Assembly: GCA_964413525.1 (NCBI GenBank)
Contig: CAYPTI010000008.1
Location: 1 to 25,898 of the forward strand
Direction of reading: 5' to 3'
Source: CAYPTI01 sp964413525 [NCBI: uncultured bacterium]
GTDB lineage: Bacteria; T1Sed10-126
DNA: 25,898 nt
In this document: one piece after another, positions 1-8,054 of the stretch
How the letters are laid out: each line of letters begins with the position of its first letter
Numbering within the stretch: position 1 is the stretch's first letter
Translations under genes and position numbers: made by a program
Notes under the pieces: generated by a model
What the model saw: only the letters and a program-made list of their open reading frames with translations
Told to the model about the DNA's origin: nothing
Databases searched by the model: none

Positions 1-874
1 GGCGTTCAAGGGACCGACGTAATTGGGTTCGAAGTCTACCGTCGAATGTCAGGGTCCCCTGGTCCGAGGATTCTCGGAGAGCCGTCAGGTGTTGTTCGTA
101 CTGGTCCGCGAAAAGCGGAGCGGTAGAGGACCCGCCAAGCACGGAGTCAAGAAAATTCCCCAGCAACAGTTCAATGTGATTGAGCCAGAGTCTGGTTTGT
201 TTGGCAGTTGTGTCGCTTTCATTCAGGTCCACAAGAAACTGAACTTCCTCCGTGACGCCGTCCATAATTCGGCGCTGGACAGACAACGGACGATTGTAAT
301 TGGCAACCGGTTTGGACGGTGGTTGGTTGGTTTGTTCGGACGACTCGTCTCGAGAGGAATCGGACTCCTCGGAATCCCGGCCAAAGATGATGTCAAAAAC
401 TCTTTCGATGTCGTCCTTTTCATCTTCCTCTTCCGCGGACTGATCACGCCGGGATTCCGCCTGAGCTCGTTCTTCCTCCCGTCGTTCATAGGCCCGAATC
501 TGGGCGTCCAGGGCGTTTCGGGTGACGAGGTGATGGGCCTCGTATACGGCCAGCAACCGTTGATGGATCCGGTCCGGGTTCATGTCCGGACCGTTGTTCG
601 AGTCCGTTTCTACTTCGCTGATTAATTGTTGAAGACGTCTCAATAAATCCTCCGAGGATTGGGTCAAATTCGACGGTGCTTGCCCATTGGTTTCCGGCCA
701 CTGTTTCACGGTCTCCTCGAGGGCTAAGTGGTAGGAGTCAAGCACCTGCAGGGAGGGTTTTGTAGCCGTGTTCAAGACCGACTCGGCGGAGGATGGGGAT
801 GCGAGGAGAAGACCGAGGGCAAGGATTGCACACAGACAGATCGGTAGGGATCCAGGGAAGCTTTTCAGATCCAC
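1..874 (-). CDS. Secreted protein of unknown function, C-terminus cut by window edge
   Basis: An open frame of about 291 codons runs leftward off the window without a stop. The start is probably GTG at 874, because the AGGAG upstream lies 8 bases from it; the in-frame ATG at 880 is only 2 bases from the same site. The N-terminus looks like a Sec signal peptide: a Lys, a hydrophobic core (CAILALGLLLA) and likely cleavage after SSA. The mature part is hydrophilic and mostly helical-looking, with a charged Glu/Arg-rich segment (around residues 125-155), a Ser/Asp/Glu-rich linker (around 165-195), then a second ordered helical part. I recognise no family. The surrounding DNA is poorer in G+C than the rest of the window. 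Signal peptide and frame are seen; export to the periplasm is inferred. Confidence 0.7.
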   Translation of the reverse strand, partial: MDLKSFPGSLPICLCAILALGLLLASPSSAESVLNTATKPSLQVLDSYHLALEETVKQWPETNGQAPSNLTQSSEDLLRRLQQLISEVETDSNNGPDMNPDRIHQRLLAVYEAHHLVTRNALDAQIRAYERREEERAQAESRRDQSAEEEDEKDDIERVFDIIFGRDSEESDSSRDESSEQTNQPPSKPVANYNRPLSVQRRIMDGVTEEVQFLVDLNESDTTAKQTRLWLNHIELLLGNFLDSVLGGSSTAPLFADQYEQHLTALRESSDQGTLTFDGRLRTQLRRSLER

Positions 875-963
875 GAGCATCACTCCTCATCCTAACTTAT
901 CTGGATATTCATTCTATCATATAGATCTGACTCCTGCTGGATTTCAGAATAAAGGTTTAAAAG

Positions 964-979
964 CTTGTTGTCGAACAAG
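964..979. repeat. Perfect 6-bp inverted repeat between the secreted-protein gene and tRNA-Leu
   Basis: CTTGTT and AACAAG are separated by GTCG. The repeat sits about 85 bases upstream of the leftward secreted-protein start and about 190 bases downstream of tRNA-Leu(CAA). Read leftward it is followed by CTTTTAAACC, so it could be a weak terminator for the tRNA/ribosomal-protein transcript or an operator for the next gene. The rest of the 881-1168 gap is A+T-rich with no convincing gene; TATGAT at about 911-920 (leftward) could be a -10 box. Confidence 0.3.
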
Positions 980-1168
980 GAATCGACGCCGTCCATGAAT
1001 CAGCACGGTATCCCTTTCCGAAAATCTTAAATCATGGCTATCAATAGGGGGGTTCGACGGGAAGAAGGAACGGAGAAGAGGTTATTCAAACGGAGACCGA
1101 ACAAGACCGAGAAAAAGGAATCGAAAATTCTTTGGTTCCGATATTAGGCTCCACAACCGGGGAAAGAA

Positions 1169-1257
1169 TGGTGCCGGAGGCGGGAGTCGAACCCGCACGG
1201 GCCCAACGGCCCAAGGGATTTTGAGTCCCTCGCGTCTGCCAGTTCCGCCACTCCGGC
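1169..1257 (-). tRNA. tRNA-Leu(CAA)
   Basis: An 89-nt class II tRNA including an encoded CCA end. The acceptor stem GCCGGAG pairs with CTCCGGC. The anticodon arm is AGGGA, loop CTCAAAA, TCCCT, giving anticodon CAA (reads UUG). The long variable arm (TTGGGCCGTTGGGCCC region) and the GGTTCGACTCC T-arm are typical of tRNA-Leu. It lies 216 bases downstream of rpmG in the same direction. Confidence 0.96.
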
Positions 1258-1292
1258 TTCCTCGTTCGGATTACTGACTCGAAAACGGTGTC

Positions 1293-1322
1293 ATGGTACG
1301 CCGAACGGACATCCTACCGCAA
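1293..1322 (-). promoter_or_regulatory. Possible sigma-70 promoter for tRNA-Leu(CAA)
   Basis: On the minus strand TTGCGG (1317-1322) lies 18 bases before TACCAT (1293-1298). The -10 box is 35 bases from the tRNA 5' end, close to the 31-base distance at the other tRNA-Leu in the window. The match is moderate. The 1258-1473 gap otherwise shows no gene and no convincing terminator for rpmG. Confidence 0.35.
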
Positions 1323-1473
1323 TGAGGGGCCATGCTACCACCGTCCGGTACAGAACCTTCCTCTTGGTAACCGCTGCCATCGCCGGATGAAATCGTGGGA
1401 TCATGACAGACCGGAGGCTGGCGAGGATCGCCCGGGAACGGGTTGGTTGAGAGAGTCCAGCGGGGAGGAGAAA

Positions 1474-1650
1474 CTAACCGCCGCCGGAGGTATCGAGTTC
1501 TTCCTCGACGAAGGTCACGTGCTCGTTGGCAACCGGATCGTACTTCTTGATCTCAATGTCGTCCCGGTCGTTTAGCTTGTTCTTCTCGGTGGTGTAGAAG
1601 TACCCCGTACCGGCCGTGCTGACCAGTTTGATTTTTTCTCGTGCTGCCAT
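1474..1650 (-). CDS. rpmG: 50S ribosomal protein L33
   Basis: A 58-residue protein starting [20 protein letters not shown], the standard L33 N-terminus, followed by the TTEKNK and KKYDPV segments. L33 is a small component of the large ribosomal subunit near the E site. This is the cysteine-free form, lacking the CxxC pairs of zinc-binding L33. The C-terminus carries an unusual acidic and glycine extension ([10 protein letters not shown]). GGAG about 10 bases upstream supports the ATG at 1650. It follows rpmB in the same direction after 103 bases, a common rpmB-rpmG arrangement. Confidence 0.95.
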   Translation of the reverse strand: MAAREKIKLVSTAGTGYFYTTEKNKLNDRDDIEIKKYDPVANEHVTFVEEELDTSGGG

Positions 1651-1753
1651 CGCTACATCGCTCCTTTCAGAACTGACTGAGGTTGGGGGAGCCCGCCGAC
1701 TACCAACGCGGGGGCGAAATCAACGACTGAAGCCTATCAAGCGGTGCGGGGGG

Positions 1754-1990
1754 TTAAATATCTTCCCCGCGGTCCCGGAGTTCCTGGACGACGGTCTCGA
1801 TGCCTTTTTTGTCGATGGTCCGGATGCCCTGCTGGGAGACCGTGAGCTTGATCCAGCGGTCCTCACTCGGGAGGTAAAAACGCTTCTTGTGAAGGTTCGG
1901 TTTCTGCCTCCGCTTGGTCCGGTTGTTAGAATGGGAAACGTTGTTTCCGGTAAGCGGTTTCTTGCCGGTGACCTGACAGTAACGTGCCAT
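1754..1990 (-). CDS. rpmB: 50S ribosomal protein L28
   Basis: A 78-residue protein with the L28 hallmarks [19 protein letters not shown] near the start, then [14 protein letters not shown], and [10 protein letters not shown] in the C-terminal half. L28 is a large-subunit protein needed for assembly. There is no N-terminal CxxC zinc pair, matching the cysteine-poor L33 next to it. The ATG at 1990 is preceded by GGAAAGGA and a strong promoter at 2048-2077. The open frame continues upstream of this Met, but the family alignment starts here. Confidence 0.97.
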   Translation of the reverse strand: MARYCQVTGKKPLTGNNVSHSNNRTKRRQKPNLHKKRFYLPSEDRWIKLTVSQQGIRTIDKKGIETVVQELRDRGEDI

Positions 1991-2047
1991 TATGATTTCC
2001 TTTCCTGCAGTTTTCCGTTCTGGAATTCTCACAACATGCAAACCATG

Positions 2048-2077
2048 ATTATAGCTCGAAACCGGGCGATAGCACAA
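2048..2077 (-). promoter_or_regulatory. Sigma-70 promoter for rpmB-rpmG
   Basis: On the minus strand TTGTGC (2072-2077) is followed after 18 bases by a consensus TATAAT (2048-2053), leaving a leader of about 50 bases before rpmB. The divergent glycosyltransferase-like gene starts 26 bases beyond the -35 box. Confidence 0.7.
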
Positions 2078-2102
2078 CAAAATCAAATCGAAGGGAACCC
2101 GT

Positions 2103-2924
2103 ATGAAGATCACCGTATTGATCACCTTTCTCCGCCAGACCGATTTTTTGCTGGAAGCGGTGGAGTCGGTTCTGTCCCAGCGGACCTGGCCCCACCAGGT
2201 GATCCTGGCGGGTTCCGCCCACGCCGAGTCCACGGTTGAACTGGCCGAGATGTACGAGCAGGAAGTGGATGAGTTCCTGGTGTACGGGGGAGGGAACCCG
2301 ACCCACGGGGCCCTCCGACGCCAGACCCTACCTCACATAACGGGGGACGCGGTCCTGCCCCTGAACGCCGGACACTGCCTCTACACGGGTACCATCGACC
2401 GGTTCCGGGAGGCGGGAAGCCAACCGGTGACCCTGGGGTCCTACCTCCGGATCGCGGCCGACGGGAGCGAGGCCCAACTTCCGGACCGGGCACCGGAGAC
2501 CTTCGCCGATCACCTCCGGCTGGGGCCGGTACCGTCCGGCTGCCTGCTGGTGAGGACGGACTGGCTGCGGGAGCGGGACGATTGGTTCTGGCAGCGGGCG
2601 GAGGGACCGCTGTTTTCCTTCGCCGTCCTCGAGCAGGCCCGAACCGAAGGGTCCCTCGGGTTCGTCCCGGAACCGGTGCTTGAATGCTGGTCCTACGATG
2701 AGGGACCGGTCTGCTGGCTTCCGTCCGTCTGGGAGGCCCTGGGCACCTGGTTGCGGGAACCCGACCGCCGCTCGGACCTGTGTCCGGTCCTGCGTTCCAT
2801 GCTTGAGACCGGGGGACCGGACGTGGCCGGTCGACTGCTCGACCGGTTCTGTGACCGGGAGGAAGGGGACGGGGAATCAACCCGTACGACCTGGAGTCAG
2901 CCACCCCGACCCCCGCTGGAATAA
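2103..2924 (+). CDS. GT2-like glycosyltransferase-fold protein lacking the DxD motif
   Basis: A 273-residue soluble protein. The first 100 residues follow the GT-A (GT2 family) pattern: a beta strand MKITVLITF, a helix with [11 protein letters not shown], a strand QVILAGS and the segment LPHITGD before the usual metal-binding turn. Where family members have an acidic DxD (for example DADD), this protein reads LNAGHC (residues 87-92), so sugar-nucleotide/metal binding may be lost or altered. The C-terminal half is Trp- and Leu-rich and not recognisable; the last 20 residues are charged and Pro-rich. GAAGGG precedes the ATG. It is divergent from rpmB and about 160 bases upstream of the ferredoxin. 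Family assignment rests on N-terminal pattern only. Confidence 0.6.
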   Translation: MKITVLITFLRQTDFLLEAVESVLSQRTWPHQVILAGSAHAESTVELAEMYEQEVDEFLVYGGGNPTHGALRRQTLPHITGDAVLPLNAGHCLYTGTIDRFREAGSQPVTLGSYLRIAADGSEAQLPDRAPETFADHLRLGPVPSGCLLVRTDWLRERDDWFWQRAEGPLFSFAVLEQARTEGSLGFVPEPVLECWSYDEGPVCWLPSVWEALGTWLREPDRRSDLCPVLRSMLETGGPDVAGRLLDRFCDREEGDGESTRTTWSQPPRPPLE

Positions 2925-2938
2925 GCCTCGCGCGGTGA

Positions 2939-2966
2939 TTGGACGATCGTTCCCTCCGGTGATAAA
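2939..2966 (+). promoter_or_regulatory. Possible promoter for the ferredoxin operon
   Basis: TTGGAC (2939-2944) is followed after 16 bases by GATAAA (2961-2966), in the 161-base gap between the GT2-like gene and the ferredoxin. A tandem ACCAATGG pair (3002-3017) lies downstream in the leader. Confidence 0.35.
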
Positions 2967-3085
2967 CTGCCGTCTGTATTCAGCCGGGCGTTTGCCGTCC
3001 GACCAATGGACCAATGGAGGAACGGAAACCGCCCGGGCGGAGAAACCAACCTGCCAATGTTCTTTGAAGGGAGCTGAACCGGCTC

Positions 3086-3577
3086 ATGCCCACGGTACGA
3101 TTCATCAGGGAAGGCATTGAAGTCGACGTCGACGAGGGGGCCAACCTGCGGGACGTCGCCCGGGAAGTTGGGGTTGAGGTCTATCCGAAACCGTTCTCCT
3201 ACGGACTCAACTGCCACGGATGGGGCCACTGCGGAACCTGCCGCGTGTACATCAATCCGGCGACCCAGGAGGGAGCGTCGGACCTGAGTTTCTGGGAAAA
3301 ACTTCAGTTTTACACCGCGCTGCCGTTCAGTTTTTCGCTGGTGAATTTCTTTGACTTCATCGGTCACGAGGATGAGCTCAGGCTGTCCTGCCAGGTCACG
3401 GTCGAGGACGACATCGAGGTGTACACCCGTCCGGCGGTCAACTGGTACGGGGACCCTCGCTGGCAGTACGACGTGGACAACCCCGCCCTCGCGGGTCACG
3501 CCAGCCTCTCCGAGGGACCTCCCCAGACGCCCTTTGAGGAAGGAGAAATGCAGGAGCTCGAGGACGAAGAATCCTGA
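3086..3577 (+). CDS. [2Fe-2S] ferredoxin, adrenodoxin-like cysteine spacing
   Basis: A 163-residue protein with a beta-grasp ferredoxin fold. Cluster ligands are visible as Cys43, Cys49 and Cys52 (C-X5-C-X2-C in NCHGWGHCGTC) and Cys102 (RLSCQ). It should carry electrons in the cytoplasm; there is no signal peptide. The gap between the third and fourth cysteines is 49 residues, longer than the roughly 35 usual in this class, and holds an aromatic stretch (FWEKLQFYTALPFSF) followed by FIGHEDELRLSCQ. After residue 115 comes a further tail ending in an acidic Glu/Asp run. GAAGGGAG lies upstream of the ATG. The giant secreted protein starts 44 bases later. No reductase or partner oxygenase is nearby, so its redox partner is unknown. 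Confidence 0.85.
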   Translation: MPTVRFIREGIEVDVDEGANLRDVAREVGVEVYPKPFSYGLNCHGWGHCGTCRVYINPATQEGASDLSFWEKLQFYTALPFSFSLVNFFDFIGHEDELRLSCQVTVEDDIEVYTRPAVNWYGDPRWQYDVDNPALAGHASLSEGPPQTPFEEGEMQELEDEES

Positions 3578-3621
3578 GCCACCGAATCACGACCCGTTCC
3601 TAGTCCTGCACCGGTGAACTC

Positions 3622-6600
3622 GTGAACCTTCCGTTCGCTGCTCCGGCGGTCAGCAATCCGCTCGGAACCCTCCGCGGGCTCACTATTTTTATCCTTTCCA
3701 CGGGGTTGCTACTGGTTCTTTCCTTCCAGCCGGGTCCGGCTCAGGCCGAGGAAGTCCTGCTGGACTGGACCGACGCCGAGGTCACCGAATCATTTGTGGA
3801 TCCGCAGGTTCTCGAACGGGCTCCCGACGGGCGTCTCGCCGTCTGGGACCGGGCCCTTCAGCGCTGGTTGATCGTGGACCCGGAGGACTCATCCCCTCCC
3901 TTGCTTGATCCCCGGCGGGTCCATCGTTCGATCGCCTCCGGAACCCGGTTGAGAACCCTGCTGGGAACCGGGACTCCCCGTGGTTTCTGGGACGCGTCCA
4001 ACAACTTCTGGGCCTACTTTGCCGAGGAACTCAACGGGGAGACGATCCCCCTGCGGACCCGGGTCGGGGAGCCTCACCGGTATCGATTGCCCGGTCCCGT
4101 GGACGGAATCAAGAACGTCGGCGATCGGTGGATCGTCGCCCGCCCGGACGGCCGGCTGGACGTTCGGGATCCCTACCTTTCCGACACCCCGCTCGAGACG
4201 ATTGACAACGGCATGGACGGGGACATCCAGGACGTCACCGAGGCGGGAGACGTCCTGATCCGCGAGGGGAACGAGTTCGTCCGCTACCGCGATGGCGACC
4301 GGCAGGACTCCCGCCGGTTCGAGCCGGAGGGACGGATGACCGCGGACGGGGACACGATCTATTACCACACGGAGAACCGTCTCGTTCGGTTAAACGAGGA
4401 CTTCAGCGTTGAGTTAACCTACCGACTGACGGGGGTCGACCGGCTGCGGGATCTGACGATCCGCGACAACGTGCTCTACGCTCTGACCGACCGGGGACTG
4501 GAACGGGCGCGACTGTCCCAGCAAGCCGGAGGGTTCTTTATTTCCAGCACCCGGGTCTCCCCCGAAATCCTTATAGAAACCGTTTCCCCCCGGGAGGTGC
4601 CTTCGGACACGGAGGAATCGTTCTGGCTGCAGCAGACCGACACGGGTCTGGAGGGAGTCCTCCGGAGATCGGACGGTTCGTCCCGGACGTTCACGGTCGA
4701 GGACGACGTTCGTCGAACCAACGACGAAGACCTTCCGATGGGCCTGGTTCAAGCCAGGGTTCACGAGGAGAGTTACTGGCATCCGGACGGCCGGTTTTAC
4801 CATTACTTCGAGGACGACGGAGTGGTCGAGGCCTTTGACCGGGAGGGCCGGCTGACCTCCGCCGTTGAACTGAATCCCGCGGAAGACATCAACCGGCTGT
4901 TTGGCCTCGAGCGTCCCGATTTCCTGGGGGCGGATTCGGAACGAATTCTGTTCACGGCCACGGCCGTGCTGCCGGAGCGGGGTCCGCGCCGGGTCGTGAT
5001 GGTCTACGATCACGAGGGGACCCTGAGGCGGTTTTTCCCCCTGCAGCATTCCGTTTCGTCGGACGGGATCCCGGTGCTGGAAGAGGCCAGGCTGGTGTAC
5101 GACGGTGAGGGGGGACTCTACCGGCTGGGGGAGGATCGGATCGAGGGCTACGACCTGTGGGGGTATCCCCGGGCGGTTGAACTGGGGCTGACGGATCCGG
5201 TGGACCTTCGCCGGATCGACGGAGCTCTGTACGTGCTTGAATCGGGACCGCGTCTCGTCCGGATCGACAACCCCCATCCCGGTGCCCTTCGGTTTGGAAG
5301 CGTCCCCGGCGAACCCTCCCTGACCTCCGTGTACGCGTCGGGTGGGTCCCTGTTCGCCACCACGTTCGGGGAGGAGGGACGAATTCTCGAGTACGACCCA
5401 TCCGACCGCCAGTTTGAAACGATGCTCGAACGGGGAAGGGAGGTCCGGCATCCCTCGCTGTCGACCGACGGGGAGACCCTCCGGTTCTGGGAGCGGACCG
5501 CGGACGAATGGAGGCTGATGGGGGCGGATCGCGTCCGGTACCGGGTCGAATCCCTGGACACGACCCTGCCCCGGGGATCCATGCCGCTTCCCCTGGACGG
5601 TCGGGATGAGTTCCTGGTCCGGGAAGCCGACGGGAGGACCCCGGACTGGTCTCTGCTTGAAGTCGGGGAGGAACCGGTTTCGATCGAGAGTGATCGACCG
5701 GTCGAAAGCCTGACCTACATTCAGAACGTGGGATGGATCATGGCGGTGCCCGATCCCCGTGGAACCGGGGGGACCCTGCACCGGGCCGCATTAATCGACT
5801 CGGACGACACGACCCCGGAAGCCGGGGAAGAACTACAACAAAACCGGGACCAATCTTCCGAAACGTTGAGGCTGGAAACGGTCGAGGAGCTGGTCGGGAT
5901 CGACGAGCCGGTCCGGGACATCACGGCCGGCGACGAGGGGACCCTTCGGGTCACCACGGAACCGGTGGCCGGGTTTACCCGGATGGTGTCGATCGACCCG
6001 GAGGCTCCGGGGGATACCGTCTCCCTCGACGGGCCCGTTCTGCGGGGGGACGTCAAGCCACTGGAGGGAGCGACCGGACCGGAACGGCTGTACGTCCGAA
6101 CCGGACAACGAAAGGGATACCTGGCGGAATGGCATCCGGACGGATCGCCGGGAACGGGAGGAGTCCAGGGTGGGTTCCGGGTCAGCGGTCCGGTGAACCT
6201 TCGGGGGGTCCCGGTCTGGATCGAACCGGGCGGCCACCTCGTGCGGCTGAACAGCCGGGGAGGATTCACGGCTTCAAACCTTCCGACGGGGGTAGTGAGC
6301 GTCCGGAGAGTTTCCCACGAGCATTACCTGGAGTCACCCTCTCCGATCAGCGTTGACCGGGGGACGTACAGCCGGCCCGGAACGGAGCGGATCCGGTACG
6401 TGGAGAACGACCTGCTCGGGAGGGGCATGGAACGGTTGCGTGCCGGCGATTATCGGGCGGCCGAGTTTGCGTTTACCCGGTTTGCGGAGACCCGGGGATC
6501 GGGCCCGGCCTCCCGCTGGGGGAGGACCCTGGCCGACGTGGTGCGCTGGCAGGAAGGGGATGAAGCCTGGCTGCGGGAACAGCTTCGAACCGGTCCGGAA

Positions 6601-6831
6601 TTGTTGCCCCCGGATCAGCGGTGGTCGCTGGCCCGCCGGCGGCTGCTGGAGGATTCGACGGACGATCGCCTGCTCGACCACCTGACGGAAGCCTCGGTGG
6701 GGAGGATGCTGGAGGCGCTTCGGTATCGTCGATCCCTGACGGAGGACACGCCGGACGAGGTCATGGAGCGGCCGTCGTTTGCCCCTTATCATGGAATTCC
6801 ACGGGTATGGAGACAACCGGCAAATGACTGA
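3622..6831 (+). CDS. Large secreted beta-propeller-like protein with C-terminal helical region
   Basis: A 1069-residue protein starting at GTG. Residues 1-42 form a signal peptide (hydrophobic core LTIFILSTGLLLVLSF, likely cleavage after AQA). Most of the mature protein is beta-rich, with recurring short units of the type DG-R/T-L-hydrophobic and repeated 'V.YDHEG', 'LYRLGEDRI', 'LYVLESGPRLVRID' strands, as in NHL/YVTN/PQQ-type propellers; I see no exact repeats. The last 130 residues change to helices, including a TPR-like unit (MERLRAGDYRAAEFAFTRFA). No catalytic motif is evident. It is strikingly acidic and rich in Arg. It probably acts in the periplasm or at the surface as a binding scaffold (inference). 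The stop overlaps the next start by 8 bases, so the two are likely translationally coupled. No clear ribosome site precedes the GTG. Confidence 0.75.
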   Translation: MNLPFAAPAVSNPLGTLRGLTIFILSTGLLLVLSFQPGPAQAEEVLLDWTDAEVTESFVDPQVLERAPDGRLAVWDRALQRWLIVDPEDSSPPLLDPRRVHRSIASGTRLRTLLGTGTPRGFWDASNNFWAYFAEELNGETIPLRTRVGEPHRYRLPGPVDGIKNVGDRWIVARPDGRLDVRDPYLSDTPLETIDNGMDGDIQDVTEAGDVLIREGNEFVRYRDGDRQDSRRFEPEGRMTADGDTIYYHTENRLVRLNEDFSVELTYRLTGVDRLRDLTIRDNVLYALTDRGLERARLSQQAGGFFISSTRVSPEILIETVSPREVPSDTEESFWLQQTDTGLEGVLRRSDGSSRTFTVEDDVRRTNDEDLPMGLVQARVHEESYWHPDGRFYHYFEDDGVVEAFDREGRLTSAVELNPAEDINRLFGLERPDFLGADSERILFTATAVLPERGPRRVVMVYDHEGTLRRFFPLQHSVSSDGIPVLEEARLVYDGEGGLYRLGEDRIEGYDLWGYPRAVELGLTDPVDLRRIDGALYVLESGPRLVRIDNPHPGALRFGSVPGEPSLTSVYASGGSLFATTFGEEGRILEYDPSDRQFETMLERGREVRHPSLSTDGETLRFWERTADEWRLMGADRVRYRVESLDTTLPRGSMPLPLDGRDEFLVREADGRTPDWSLLEVGEEPVSIESDRPVESLTYIQNVGWIMAVPDPRGTGGTLHRAALIDSDDTTPEAGEELQQNRDQSSETLRLETVEELVGIDEPVRDITAGDEGTLRVTTEPVAGFTRMVSIDPEAPGDTVSLDGPVLRGDVKPLEGATGPERLYVRTGQRKGYLAEWHPDGSPGTGGVQGGFRVSGPVNLRGVPVWIEPGGHLVRLNSRGGFTASNLPTGVVSVRRVSHEHYLESPSPISVDRGTYSRPGTERIRYVENDLLGRGMERLRAGDYRAAEFAFTRFAETRGSGPASRWGRTLADVVRWQEGDEAWLREQLRTGPELLPPDQRWSLARRRLLEDSTDDRLLDHLTEASVGRMLEALRYRRSLTEDTPDEVMERPSFAPYHGIPRVWRQPAND

Positions 6832-7063
6832 ATGGATGTTCGTATACCTGCTGATTCTTCTGCTCGTGGGAGTGGGAGTTCTGCTGTGGCTGGCCTGGGG
6901 AGTCCTGGACAGCCAGTCCGGGACGGACGAACCGGACCGGAACTGTCCCGTCTGCGGACGTTCGCTTCGCTCCACGGACTCCCTGATCGCTCGCCGGCTG
7001 GATGAATCGGGGCCGGACCGGTGGGAGGTTCAGGGGTGTACACACTGCCTGGACGAGACCTGA
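6824..7063 (+). CDS. Small membrane-anchored zinc-ribbon protein
   Basis: A 79-residue protein: residues 3-27 are one strongly hydrophobic transmembrane helix (FVYLLILLLVGVGVLLWLAW), followed by a short linker and a zinc-ribbon-like part with CPVC and CTHC pairs about 35 residues apart. The ATG at 6824 overlaps the end of the secreted protein gene by 8 bases and has GGAG about 10 bases upstream; an in-frame ATG at 6788 would add a poorly placed N-terminus. It stands 42 bases before sppA. No family is recognised. A metal-binding or partner-docking role near the membrane is plausible. Confidence 0.7.
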   Translation: MTEWMFVYLLILLLVGVGVLLWLAWGVLDSQSGTDEPDRNCPVCGRSLRSTDSLIARRLDESGPDRWEVQGCTHCLDET

Positions 7064-7105
7064 GCCCCGCTTCGAATCGGTTGATTTTTGAGAGGAGAGG
7101 ATTCC

Positions 7106-8032
7106 ATGTATAAGGAAACTCGCTCCGTCTGGGGCTGGGCCCTGACCGTTGGGTTCATCCTGATTCTATTGCTGTTTCTGGCCATCCAGACCGCCACCCT
7201 GCAGGGATTGGTGGGGGGAATGCAGGGATTGTTTCCTCCTCTGGGTGAAGCCCAGGTGGGGGTTGTCAGCCTGGAGGGACCCATGTTCACCGTCGAGCAC
7301 CACCAGCGAGCCCTGAAGGAGTACCGGGAACGGGACAACATCAAGGCGGTTCTGCTGGACGTGGACAGTCCCGGGGGCGGAGTGGCGGCCTCCCAGGAGC
7401 TGGCGGATTCGATCGACGAATTGTCCGAGGCCGGAAAACCCGTGGTGACGAGTGTCCAGAGCGTCGGGGCCTCGGGAGCCTATTACGCCGCGGTCAGTTC
7501 CGACACCATCGTCGCCAACCCGGGCAGCCTGGTCGGAAGCATCGGGGTTGTGATGCAGTTCTTCCAGGCTCAGGAGTTGATGGATACGGTGGGTCTGGAA
7601 TATCACGTGGTCAAATCGGGGGAGTTTAAGGACCTCGGTTCGCCGTTCCGTGATTTTGAGCAGCGGGAACGGGAATTGCTCCAGAACCTGGTGCTGGACG
7701 TTTACGATCAGTTCATCGAGCACATTCTGGAGCACCGATCCAACCTGGAGGAAGGGGAGCTGAGGGCAATCGCGGACGGACGGATTTTCTCCGGCCGGCA
7801 GGCTCTGGACGAGGGGTTGATCGACGAGGTCGGGGGACGGTCGGAGGCGATGGACATCCTGAGGAAGGCGGCCGATCTGGACGAGGACCCCCGGACGGTT
7901 GATCTATCCCGTCGGCAGAGCGGACTGCTCCAGGCGACCCTCCAGACCGTACAGAGCTGGGTCAACGCCCTGCGGTCGGATCACGGCAACTTCAGGATCC
8001 TCTACATGATGCCGGGGTTTAACGGGTCATGA
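7106..8032 (+). CDS. sppA: Signal peptide peptidase SppA, S49 family (short 36K type)
   Basis: A 308-residue membrane-bound serine protease that digests cleaved signal peptides and other membrane fragments. A single N-terminal transmembrane helix (about residues 11-30) anchors it; the catalytic domain follows. The nucleophile is Ser123 in SVGASGAYYAA and the general base Lys175 in KSGEFKD, the Ser/Lys dyad of the S49 family. DVDSPGGG (about 85-92) is the conserved oxyanion-hole region. Its length matches single-domain bacterial SppA rather than the 618-residue E. coli form. The ATG at 7106 has GAGAGGAGAGG just upstream; an earlier TTG in frame lies before that site and is unlikely. It is flanked on both sides by small membrane zinc ribbons in the same direction. 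Confidence 0.95.
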   Translation: MYKETRSVWGWALTVGFILILLLFLAIQTATLQGLVGGMQGLFPPLGEAQVGVVSLEGPMFTVEHHQRALKEYRERDNIKAVLLDVDSPGGGVAASQELADSIDELSEAGKPVVTSVQSVGASGAYYAAVSSDTIVANPGSLVGSIGVVMQFFQAQELMDTVGLEYHVVKSGEFKDLGSPFRDFEQRERELLQNLVLDVYDQFIEHILEHRSNLEEGELRAIADGRIFSGRQALDEGLIDEVGGRSEAMDILRKAADLDEDPRTVDLSRRQSGLLQATLQTVQSWVNALRSDHGNFRILYMMPGFNGS

Positions 8033-8054
8033 GGGGACATCGAGGCGGTTCGGG

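Noticed and set aside
23-625. A 200-codon rightward open frame at the left edge
   Set aside because: The opposite strand carries a longer frame with a ribosome site and signal peptide; this one has no recognisable features.
3002-3077. Tandem ACCAATGG pair and a 23-codon open frame (3006-3077) ahead of the ferredoxin
   Set aside because: There is no ribosome site before the ATG, no run of one amino acid codon as in attenuators, and a two-copy 8-mer may be chance.
4414-5781. A 455-codon leftward open frame inside the large secreted protein gene
   Set aside because: Antisense shadow; the forward frame has a signal peptide and a coherent protein over its full length.
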